From Oscillospiraceae bacterium (GTDB taxonomy: Bacteria > Bacillota > Clostridia > Oscillospirales > Oscillospiraceae): a stretch of 64,000 nt of DNA. The position numbers and the translations under genes were made by a program. Every line of letters begins with the position of its first letter. Positions within the stretch are counted from its first letter, which is position 1. The notes beneath the pieces are model-generated. The model saw only the letters and a list, made by a program, of their open reading frames with translations, was not told the DNA's origin and did not search any database. Where the stretch lies: assembly GCA_017527825.1 (NCBI GenBank), contig JAFXPO010000031.1:25925-89924 (forward strand), read 5' to 3'. Below are positions 38,480 through 48,800 of this stretch, piece by piece.

Positions 38480-39436
38480 TCAGCGCATGCAGATGTATAC
38501 GGCATAGGCGGCGTAAATGAGCAGCATGATGGCGCCCTCCAGCTTGCCCAGCTTCTTTTTCACAGCGCAGAAAACCCATACTACCAGGGAGAAGCCCAGC
38601 AGCACGCAGATGTCGATCACATTCTCCATGATGAAGCTGATGGGGCTGAGTGCCGACGCCACGCCGAGGATCATCAGAATGTTGAACACGTTGGAGCCGA
38701 CCACATTGCCCACCGCCATGTCCAGTTCATTCTTCCGCGCCGCCACCACGCTGGTGACCAGCTCCGGCAGGCTCGTTCCCATCGCAACGATGGTCAAACC
38801 GATCAGGTTTTCCGACAGACCGAACGCCGCGGCGAGGGTCTTTGCGCCGTTTACGGTCCAGTCGCCGCCGAATTTCACTGCCGCCGCGCCGCCAACGATG
38901 TAGATTATGGCGAGCCACATGGGGATGATCTTGATCTCCTCATCCTCGTCGCTTTCCGCGGACAGCGCCGCCTTCCGCGCGCGCAGCGCGGAGAGCACCT
39001 GATAGAGGATGAAGCCGACAAAGATCACGAGGAAGATCGCGCCGTCCGCGCGACCAAGCTCCATACCGAGGTAGCCAAGGACCAGCAGCAGTACCGCGCA
39101 GACGACAGAGAAGGGAAAATCCTTTTTCGTCACGTTGGGGCTTACCTCAATGACCGACATAAGCGCGCTCATGCCCAGCACCACCATGAGGTTGAAGATG
39201 TTCGAGCCGATGACGTTGGACACCGCCAGCGCGTTGCTGTTCGCCATCGACGCCGTGATACTGACAGAAAGCTCCGGCAGGCTCGTTCCCATCGCAACGA
39301 TGGTCAGTCCGATGATCAGCGAGGGTACCTTGAGCTTTTTCGCGACAGACGAGCTGCCGTCCACGAAGAAGTCCGCGCCCTTGAGCAGGAACACAAAGCC
39401 CACCAGCAAAAGGGCGACCGCCTTTACAATTTCCAT
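38480..39436 (-). CDS. Calcium/sodium antiporter (CaCA family, YrbG type)
   Basis: 318 residues, ten membrane helices in two inverted halves. The alpha-1 repeat is GLTIVAMGTSLPELSVSITA...NVIGSNIFNL and the alpha-2 repeat GLTIVAMGTSLPELVTSVVA...NVVGSNVFNI; these include the G-T-S-L-P-E ion-binding segments. The two repeats are so alike in DNA that about 36 bases are identical (38760-38797 and 39272-39309). It exchanges Ca2+ for Na+ across the membrane. RBS AAGGAGG. A consensus promoter lies 165 bases upstream, leaving a long structured leader. Confidence 0.93.
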   Translation of the reverse strand: MEIVKAVALLLVGFVFLLKGADFFVDGSSSVAKKLKVPSLIIGLTIVAMGTSLPELSVSITASMANSNALAVSNVIGSNIFNLMVVLGMSALMSVIEVSPNVTKKDFPFSVVCAVLLLVLGYLGMELGRADGAIFLVIFVGFILYQVLSALRARKAALSAESDEDEEIKIIPMWLAIIYIVGGAAAVKFGGDWTVNGAKTLAAAFGLSENLIGLTIVAMGTSLPELVTSVVAARKNELDMAVGNVVGSNVFNILMILGVASALSPISFIMENVIDICVLLGFSLVVWVFCAVKKKLGKLEGAIMLLIYAAYAVYICMR

Positions 39437-39594
39437 AATGTTTATATCCTCCTTAAAATTGGTTCCATCATTCCGTACGCCTGATGGCGCTGCCCGCTCA
39501 CGCCGCCGGCGCGGGTGTACTGCCGGATGGAATAGGCGACTGCTTGACGGGCAGGCTCAGACGCTTTTCTTGTAAGAGCCGGCAAACGCACACC
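39437..39594 (-). ncRNA. Structured 5' leader of the Ca2+/Na+ antiporter mRNA (candidate cis-regulator)
   Basis: About 158 transcribed bases precede the ATG. Minus-strand pairings: GGCTC/GAGCC (39580-39576 with 39558-39554), CTGCCCG/CGGGCAG (39554-39548 with 39496-39490), CCGGC/GCCGG around 39526-39506, and TTCCATC/GATGGAA (39532-39526 with 39469-39463). The last conflicts with the CTGCCCG stem unless a pseudoknot forms, suggesting alternative structures close to the RBS. Known metal riboswitch consensus sequences were not recognised. The rest of the 424-base gap (39630-39800) shows nothing definite. Confidence 0.4.
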
Positions 39595-39600
39595 TTAATA

Positions 39601-39629
39601 TATATAGCACGTCGCTTTTCTCATGTCAA
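39601..39629 (-). promoter_or_regulatory. Promoter of the antiporter gene
   Basis: Minus strand TTGACA (39629-39624), 17-bp spacer, TATATA (39606-39601). Confidence 0.85.
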
Positions 39630-39802
39630 GAAAACGGCGGGTGTGCCAAAATCCAACGCGCATTGCAGGGCTTCCCCCGCAAATAAACCGTTTTGCGTTT
39701 TTTCAGCAGAAATAAGCATCCGCAATATTGCTGCAACATACTACCATTTTCCGGCAACATTTGCAAGAAAAGCCTCAAGCGCCGCGGCGGACCGCCTGAA
39801 AG

Positions 39803-39855
39803 GAAAACGAAGCCCCGCTTGTCAGGCAGAATGGCGTTCTGCCGACAAGCGGGGC
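39803..39855 (-). terminator. Two-tier intrinsic terminator of the giant surface-protein gene
   Basis: Outer stem GCCCCGCTTGTC / GACAAGCGGGGC (39812-39823, 39844-39855) and inner stem GGCAGAA / TTCTGCC (39825-39831, 39837-39843); a T-rich stretch follows on the minus strand (39811-39803). Confidence 0.9.
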
Positions 39856-39860
39856 ATTGC

Positions 39861-42800
39861 TCACTTCGTTACCGCCGGTGATAGCGGCACGCGGGTTTCA
39901 GCATCCAGCAGGAACAGCTTCAGCGTCGCTGTAGCATCCCCAACGCCTGTAAAGCTCAGCTCGGCGCTGCCGGCTGTCTTGACTTCCGTTGAGGCGCTGG
40001 CAAGCATCCGCCCGTTGGCGGAGTCGTAATACGCGCCGACAAGGAGCGCGCTCCTGGTGAGGCCGGTCAGGTTGACCGTGACCTCGGAAGGCGAGCTGGA
40101 TTCGATGCTCATGGACACCGCGCTGTTGACCGCCGTAAGCTCGTAGGTCACGTCCGCGGCGGGCATCAGGAAGGTGTAGCCCGCGGCGGTTTTCGTCAAC
40201 GGGAGTTCGCGCCGGGTTTCGGTATTCAGAACACGGAGGGACGTCACCTGCGTCGCCGCGTCTGCCTTAATCCCAAGGGTGACCGCCGTTCCCGCGGTCG
40301 CGACACTCCCGACCTCGACCTCAACGCCATCAATCAGCATCGAGGGGTAGATCGCGTACTGCTCCGCCGGATCGCCCGTCATACGGAAGTCGATATCCGT
40401 GCGCGCGGGCGGAATCGTGATCGAGCTCATGCCGTCCAGCGTGAAGTTCGGATCGTTCAGGGAGTCGTAGCTCTCGTAGCCCGTCTTCGAGGCGATCACG
40501 CGATAGGTGCCCTCCGGCACGTTCCAGCCGTACCTGCCGTCCGCGCCTGTGACCTGTGGATTCACCTGACCGGAGCTTTCAGCGTCCCATGTGACCCACG
40601 CGCCGTTCTCCAGCGTAAGGCAGGTCACCGTCACGCCCTCCAGCGGAACGGTTCTCGCTTCATCGGCATAAACAACGCCGCTGGGATCGATCAGCAGGTT
40701 GACCACCGCGATCATCATGTTGAACGTCTCGGTCTCCGTGCTGACCGTTGCTGTGATGGTTTTCAGCCCGGAGCCGCCCCACGCTCCGGCGGGGAATTGC
40801 GCGTACCAGTACCCGTCACCGCGGCGCACCGCTGTGTATACCGCGTCGCAGAAGGTGTAGCTCACATCTTTGATCCGGTCACTCTCGTTCTCGAACGCAA
40901 CCGCAAGGGGCAGATCGAAGCCAAGCAGATCGTTGTCAACATACTGGTAGAAGCTGTACGCGCCAAGGCGGCTGTTCCACGCCGCGGCTTCTTTGCCGAC
41001 GCCGGTCACAGTCTCGGCTCCATTACCGCCATACTGCACGCTCATCACACTGATCGGCTTTTCCGTCGCCAGCACATACGCCGCCGGAGAACGCAGAACC
41101 GCTCCGTTTACCGCGCACTCCGCCACAAGATTCGCGCTTGTGTTCAACGAGGCGCTGAGGCTGAAGAAGCGCCCCTTCACCTGCGTTGTGCCGATCGTTT
41201 CACCGGTGTCGGCATTCTTGACGGTAATCGTGCTGCCGGGCGCGGCTTCGCCGGAGAGAGTGAACGACTCGCCCGCTTTTACGGAAGCCGGGGCGTTCAG
41301 CGTCAGCGCGCCAGCCGTCAGCGTGGCGGAGCCAAACTCCTGCCCGTCGTATTGGACCGTGACGCGCGGCATACCGGAAACGCTGTCCGTGATCTTCAGC
41401 GGAACGTAGAGCGTACCGCTCGCGCCACTGCCGCGAATGTCGCCGTCCGCAACCCGTTCCACGCCCTGCGGAAGCACCAGCGAAAACGACGCGCCTGCGG
41501 TTCCCGCTCCGGCGTAGCGGATGGCAAGTTCCACGGTATCGCCGGGATAGACCTCCTGTTTGGACAGGCTCACGCTGCCGAGCAGCTGAGTCGTTCTCAC
41601 GCTTTCGCTGCAAGCCGCGGTGCAGCCGAACACCTTTCCGCCGGAAAAGTCAACGGTAAAGGCGCTGTCATTGGTCGCGGAGGTAAAGGGCACTTCGGTA
41701 TTGTTGCCGCGTCTGAGGCTTTCCACCGTGACCTTGTACGTTTTGCCGTTCTCCGCCACATCCTCAAAGAGGACGGTGCCGCCCTGGGCGCTCGCGGTCA
41801 GCCCGGAGACATACAGCCAATTGTTGTCATTCCGCTCCCACAGGGCAAGCTGCGCACGCATCGCCTCTTTCCGGTTGTCCACCGTCAGGTGAACGCGCAG
41901 ATCGCCCCTGCGGGTGATTGAGAGATCGGGGAGGGTCACTGTCTCACTGTTGACCTCAAAGCTTTGATTGACCGGATACGCGCCGTTTTTGCCGCTGGCG
42001 CTGAGCGTATAGGTGCCGTTGGGCAGACCGGGGAAGGTATACGCGCCGCTGCTGTCCACGTTGGCGGAGAAGTATCTGCCCTGATTGTCCATGGCGTACA
42101 GGAAGAAGTCCGTCGGCAGTGACTCGCCGTCCGCGAGGACCGTGCCGGAGACGGAATAGAGCGTCGGAAGCTGTGCGCGGACGGTCGTCGTTTCTTCCTT
42201 GCGTACCTCGATTCCCCGCTCTTCGTATGTGTACCAGCCGCGCGAGGCATCCGTATAGACACGGACTTCGTACAGCCCGGAGGTGTAGTAGTCATGCTTC
42301 TCCGTGCTGGGCAGACGGTCCAGCGTAATCACGCCATCCGTCCCGATCTCATCGATACCGTAATACCGGCTGAGCCAGGGATCGGAGCAGAAGACGCTTA
42401 CGCCGCTCACACCGTCCGGCACCTCAATCCGCAGGCTGCCCGCATCCGCGAAAATCAGACTCACGGTAACATCGGCATTCGGCATGGTATACACGTCGGA
42501 GGTCACGACGCCGCTGTCATCTCGCTGTCCGAGGAAGTAATTGCTCGCGTTGACGCTCTCACAGATGATCGTATGCAAATACTGCCCCTTCGGCGGCGTG
42601 ACCACAAAGCGAATCTCGTCGCCGGGATTTGCCGCGGCGGTCGAAGCCTCTTTGCCGTTGATCAGCACCTTGACATACTGACCGGAGTTCGCGAGCGTAA
42701 TGGCATGAGCGCTCGTTGTTTTTTTCCAGCCCGCATAGAGCACCATGTCGGCATTGACCGGCGTGCCGAAGGTGTAGAGAGTCTGGCAGGTGTAGTCCGT

Positions 42801-45800
42801 GTACCAGCCGGTGAAGGTGAAGCCTTCGCGCACGGGCGCGGTTTCGGGCGCCGCGACGGTCCCTCCCGCCGGGACGCTCGTTCTCCAGCTTTCGGTGACC
42901 GTGAAGAATTCGACCCGGTATTCCGCTTTGTCAAACGTCGCGACAATGGTGCGGTCGGAGGTAACGTTCGCAAAGTCACCCTGCCAGCCGCAGAACGTGT
43001 GTCCGGGATACTGCGGCACCACCGTCGGCGCGACGGCGGAGCCGCCAGGCGCCACGTTCTGCCGATCCAACACCGTGCCGTCCCAGTTCAGGAAGGTAAC
43101 GGTAAAGCCCTCGCGCACGGTCGTTACGTTGATCTGCACATCCGCGTCCGGCATGAGGAAGCCGTAGCCGCCGGTCGCCATGGGCTGAAGCCCGATTTCC
43201 ACGGGACCGTCCTTCTCCCGGTAGGTGAGCCAGACCTTTTCGATCCGGCTGCCGGCCATCGGCTTTACGAAAAAGACCAACTGATCGCCGGCTTTCGCCG
43301 CGGTGGCGGCAATGTCCACCGTCGCGTCGGTCGGAGCCGCCACGGTAATGCTGCGGAGCGTCTCCGCGGTGCCGCTCACGACAGAGAACACTGCCTTCAC
43401 CTCGGAGGACGACAGGGCTGCGGTCTGTGAAGCGTCGAACTGCGCACTGTCCAACTGGATCGTGAAGCCGTCGGCGAGAATATCCTTCAGCGCCACGCCG
43501 TCAGGCAGTATGACATTCGGGACGTAGACGTGGTACGTCTGAATACCATCCCACGTCTGGTCCGCCCAGGCCTTGACCGCCTCAAATCTGCCGCCTGACA
43601 GCTTTACCTCAGGGCGGTTCTCCACCTTCAGCGCACTGCCATCGGGATTATGAGGATAATACTGTCCGCCGGAAAGATAGAGCGCGCCGCCGGTGATATA
43701 CACAGCAGGACCGCTCATGACCGTGCCGCCCGCTGCCGTACCGCCGCCTGCTGTCGTACCGCCGCCTGCTGCCGTACCGCCGCCTGTTGCCGTACCGCCG
43801 CCTGTTGCCGTACCGCCGCCTGCCGCCGTACCGCCGCCTGCTGTCGTACCGCCGTCTGCCGCCGTACCGCCGCCTGTTGCCGTACCGCCGCCTGCTGTCG
43901 CACCGCCGCCTGTTGCCGTACCGCCGCCTGCTGTCGTACCGCCGTCTGCCGCCGTACCTCCGCCTGTTGCCGTATTGCCGGAGTACGGCACCTTTCCTCC
44001 GTAGTAAAAGCCGTCTTCGATGTACGCGGTGCCGCCGGTGATGTGCAGCGCCGCGCCGGAACCGCTGCCGAAGGCGCTGGTCAATTCGATGGCTGTGGCT
44101 GTACCGTTGGAAGCGTCCTCAACATTTCGTGCAATCAGCGTACCGCCCGATAGCAGGATCGCGTCGCGGTTGCCCGCGCACTCCGAAGCAAGCTCCGTGC
44201 CTCTCAGCTCCAACGTGCCGCCGCTGACCAGCGCAAGCGGAGCTGTGGAGGCATCCGTCCATTCGCTGCGGAAGCACAGCCTTCCCTTCAGGGAAAGCTC
44301 CGCGTCGCCGGAGAGCTCCAGCGCACTCTGTCCGACGGGCGAGATTGCTTCGTGGAACGCGCTCGCGCGTAATTCCAGCTTGCCGCCGGTAACCTTCAGC
44401 GGCGCTGCCAACCTGATGTCGCGCACCAGCTCGACGAACGTGCCGTCCGCGTCGCTGCCAAGCTTCGCGTTGTTCTCGCCCAGCGCCGCAAGCAGGGTGT
44501 CATAGCTGTTGACGGTGCCGCCGGGAGCGGGATATTTGATCGCGACAAAGCTTGCGTCCAGCATGACCACGGCGGCGGGCATTGTGAAGGAGAAGCTGCC
44601 ATCCGGGTTTGCCGTCAGCGTTTCGCTGTGCCAATCCGTGTTGGTGCTGTACGACAGGTTGACCTGGTTCAGTTCGTAACCGTCCGCGGGAGTCGCGGTG
44701 AAGCGGATCACGCGTCCCTCTCGCGCCGCGATCGGCTCGCCTTCGAGCCAGATCGCGCCGTTGTAGGCGTTCGCGTTGATCGCATACATGACGCCGCCCT
44801 TCTCTACCGCATAGAGTGGGTGTCTGCACACGCCGTCGATCAGATCGGGCGCTGTGGTGAATGTGGCGTCCTCATCCAGAATCGTATCCGCGGCAACACC
44901 GCTCGGCAGGCGCAGCGCGGGCAAAACCACGTCGCCTAAATCCGTGGACAGAATCTCGCATCTTTGCAGCCGGATGGTTGGCGTACCCGTTACGTTGAGC
45001 GCCGCGCCGTTCGTGCTGCCGCCGGAAAACACGGTCGATTCTCCGGCGCTCAGCAAGCCGCCGCTGATGGAAACCGCGCTGCCGGTGGAATTCTCCTTCA
45101 CGGGGCAATTGACATTCACCCCGCGCAGAATCACCGAGCCGCCGGTAATGTGCAGCGCGTCGCCGCCATTTGCGGCGACCGAGCCGTATTCCATCTGCAA
45201 TCTGCCGCCGCTTACCTCCACGGTGTTCATCTCACCAGCGGCGCTGATTACGCGGCCGTTCAGGCTGATTCGCAGGGTCCCGTCCACAAGACGCAGCGGG
45301 GCTTGCAGCGTCACGGATTTGTTCAGGCCGACAGCCTGCGGTCCCGTCTTGTCAATGTTGTTCGATCCGCCGAGGGCGGCAATCAGCGACTCGACGTCCG
45401 TGACTTCGCCGCCGGGAGCGTCGGCGCCCTTCTCCCGCGTTGTCACAGAGATGGTGACGTCGCTCGCCGGCATCACAAACTGATACACGCCGTCAGGGGT
45501 CACGGTGTACGGCACCTGACCGCCATCGTTCGCAGAGATCGTAAAGCTGTTGAGCGTGTAATCCGGGTAGACCGTCAGATTAACCGTGAGCGTCTCGCCC
45601 GCTCTGGCGGACTGGGAGTTCATCGTAACGCTGGCGCCCGCATCGGGGTACAGCGTGCAATAATACCTCTTCAGCGGCGACGCGGTGAGACAAATCTCGA
45701 CGGTCTCCCCGCCGCTGTCCGGCATCACAAAGGAATAAAGACCGTTCTCGTGCTGTGTGGTCAGCAGACTGTACCTCTGATTGCCGTACTGATACTCAAA

Positions 45801-48800
45801 CTTGGAAAGCGAGTACGTTGCGTTTTCCGCGTTCGGCGCGACTCTGTAGTACACCGTCTCACCGACGCCGCAGTTGGCGCTTGAGCGCTGATTGCCGTTG
45901 GCGTCCGTCAAATACGCCTCGCCGAAGCCGTACAGCGGGTATGTGTAGCTTCCGTCGCCGTAGTCGATCAGGATTTCATTGGCAAATGACACCTGCGCAT
46001 GCGGGTTTTCGGTGATCCCGTCCGTGCGCAGATAGAAGCTGGTCGTGGTGGCGCCCATGTCCTCCGCAAGCAGGATCGACCAGTAATCGCCATCCCGCGT
46101 CAGGTCATAGGTCTCGTCCTGCGTATCGGAGGCGAGATACAGCCGATTCGCCGTGTAGCCGTTGAGCCGCACACCGAGCTTTGTGCCGGGGTCAACCGTG
46201 AGACTCGATTGGGAATCCAGCCTCACGCCGTCCGTATACAGTTCGACCGCATCATAGAGATAACTATAGCCGAACTGAATCTGATTTTGGATATAGAGCC
46301 GCGGAATAGAACCGAACGTCGCGCTGACCTCCACGTTGTACGCGGGCATCTTGATGCGGTAGAGACCGTCCTCGCTCTTGGGGACATCGATCCAGTTCGT
46401 GCTGTCCTTTTCGCGATACTGCACCGACTCTGTCCGGTAGCCCTTGTTGGGATTCGCTGTGATCGTCAACGTGTCGCCGACGGCGACACGCTCCGCGGAG
46501 ACCGTGACCGCTCCGTTATAGATCCACTGGTATACGGATACGTCAAACTGCTCGGCGGGTACGTCGGAAAACTCCACCGTCACCACGCTGTCCTCCGTCA
46601 TCAGGAACGCGCGACCGACGATCGGCTTGCCGTTGACCTTGACTGCGGAAAGCTGGCAGCCCTCCGCCGGCGTCGCGTGAACGTAGACCTCGGTATAGGC
46701 GGCAATGTCTGTGGACCCGGTCTTCTCCGCGCCGTCCCACACCGTTTCGCCGCCCGGACAGGAAATCAGCTCAAAGGAGCCGTTCGCGGACTCCTCCCCG
46801 GAAAGGGCAAACGACGTCGTCTCGTCATCGAGCAAAAGCGCCTCGGGCAGGAAGTAATGATTCTCCGCGTTGCAGCTCGGAACGCCGTTTACCTTAAATA
46901 CAGCGGTATAGCGCTCTCTGAGACGCTCAGGGGTAATCCCATCGTGCCGGGGCATCGACAGATACTCGCTGTTCTGCCCATCCACCAGCGTTTCCGTGTA
47001 ATCGGGGGTCATACCGAACCGATCGGTATAAAACAAATCGGCGGTAACCGTCGCGTCCTCGGGCATATTGCTCATCCGGACGCCGTCAATCAGGTACATG
47101 CCTTCCGCCTCGCGCACAACATACCCGCAGTTCATCAGACGGGAAACGCGGTAGGAATTCGCGTAATTTCCCAGTGCGTTTTTCCCGCTTTCATCGACCA
47201 GCAGGTTTCCGTCGTAGAGCAGTGCCGCGCTGTAATAGCCGTTCGGCGTATCAGAGGCATCCGGCAGCGCGAAAAGAATCGTTGTCCTCCGCTTCGTGTT
47301 CTGGTTGGACATCTGTTCGCTGCGTTCCGTTGCGTTCAGCAGATGCGTTCTGCCCAGCCGGTCCGTGAGCTGAAGCTGGAATTTGTCCTTGTCCGTCATC
47401 GCGGCAAATCCGGCGTCGGTGGCATCAACGTTCAGGTAGCAGCGAATCACGCCCTGGTCTACCGAGTGAAGTCCGCCGCTTGTTGACTGAATTGTCGTCT
47501 CCCCGGCGGAGAGCAGGCGTCCGCTGAGACCGTTGTTCGTTTCAGCGCCGATCACCGCGCTGCCCGAATAGCCCGAAACCGTGTCAAGCGAGGAGAGGCT
47601 GACCGTCACAGAAGAGCCGCCCTGCGAGAAGCGAATCATATACTGTTCGTCTCTCTCCAACCGGATCGGCTTCCCATCCTCGTCGGTGAAGGCAACGTCT
47701 GCCGTTTTGTCCTCGTTCAGGCGGAACGTCACTGTGGAGAGCGAAGCGTTCCCCTTTTGCAGCGTCGCGGTGCAGACCCGCTCGGTGTCATAGCCGGCGG
47801 CGGAAATCAGCACATTGGCGTAATAGGAGCTGTCCAGCGTCGCGCTGACCGAGCTGGTGTGCAGATAGTAAACCTCTTCCCTCACGCCGACGAAGTCAAC
47901 GTTTGAGACCACCTTCGCGGTGCAATTGTTTTCGTTTTTGTCTGGCTTGGAAACGGGGACGCGGTATTCCGCGTAAATCGTGCCGCCGGTTGCCAGGCGG
48001 GCACGATACTCGCCGGGCTTCGACATACCGATGCGTTGCCCGCTCTGCCAAATCTCAACAGAAAAGTCCGCGGGGTCAGCGTTGGAGAGCTGAAGCTCCA
48101 CCATCGGATGATCCGCGCTGGGAATGCCCGACTGTGTAATCTGGTGAACGATGGGTTGATCGGACACGATATACGCTTTCTCCGCGCGTGCGCACTCCGT
48201 CTTTTCACCGTCGCTGCTGCCATAGACAACCAGATCATAGGCGCCCGGCTTCAGCTCCGCCACCGGATAGATCGAGCCATAGACATTGAAGCAGGAGATG
48301 GAGTAATACGCCCCATTTGCCCCGAAAATCGCGTCGTACCGCACATCCCGCGCCGTTGTGGATCGGGCGTAGGCTTTGCTCCCGGCGGTGTAACCGCAAC
48401 CCGTACCCGCGAGGATCGTGCCGTCCGCATTCTCCATGTATATTTCATAGCTGTCGAAGCCGGACGCCGAAACAGGGAAATAGATGCTGACATGGTCGCT
48501 TTCCATATTCACAGAGCCGTAGTACCGATCGCTGTAGATTAGTTCCCTGCCCTTGAAATCCTCAGCCGTCAGCACAGGCATTTCATCTTCCGCGGCGAGA
48601 TACGTCTCCACCGTCACCGGCTGATAGGCATAGCCGAGCTCTTCGTTGTAGACGTCAAGCGTCAGCACCACGCGACCCGATTGCCCGGACACAATATAAT
48701 AATAATTCTGACCGGCGACGCCGTTTTCGTTCACATTCAGAAAGTGCTTCTCGGTGTTACCCGCAGCGCTATTCGAAACTTCGCAGTACCAATTCGACCC

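Noticed and set aside
38758..39312. A 36-bp direct repeat as a mobile-element or recombination scar
   Set aside because: Both copies encode the homologous ion-binding segments of the two antiporter halves; the identity is explained by internal gene duplication and codon use.
43730..43980. Regular repeats resembling a CRISPR array
   Set aside because: The 18-base units are head-to-tail without spacers, are in frame in a coding gene, and no cas gene is near.
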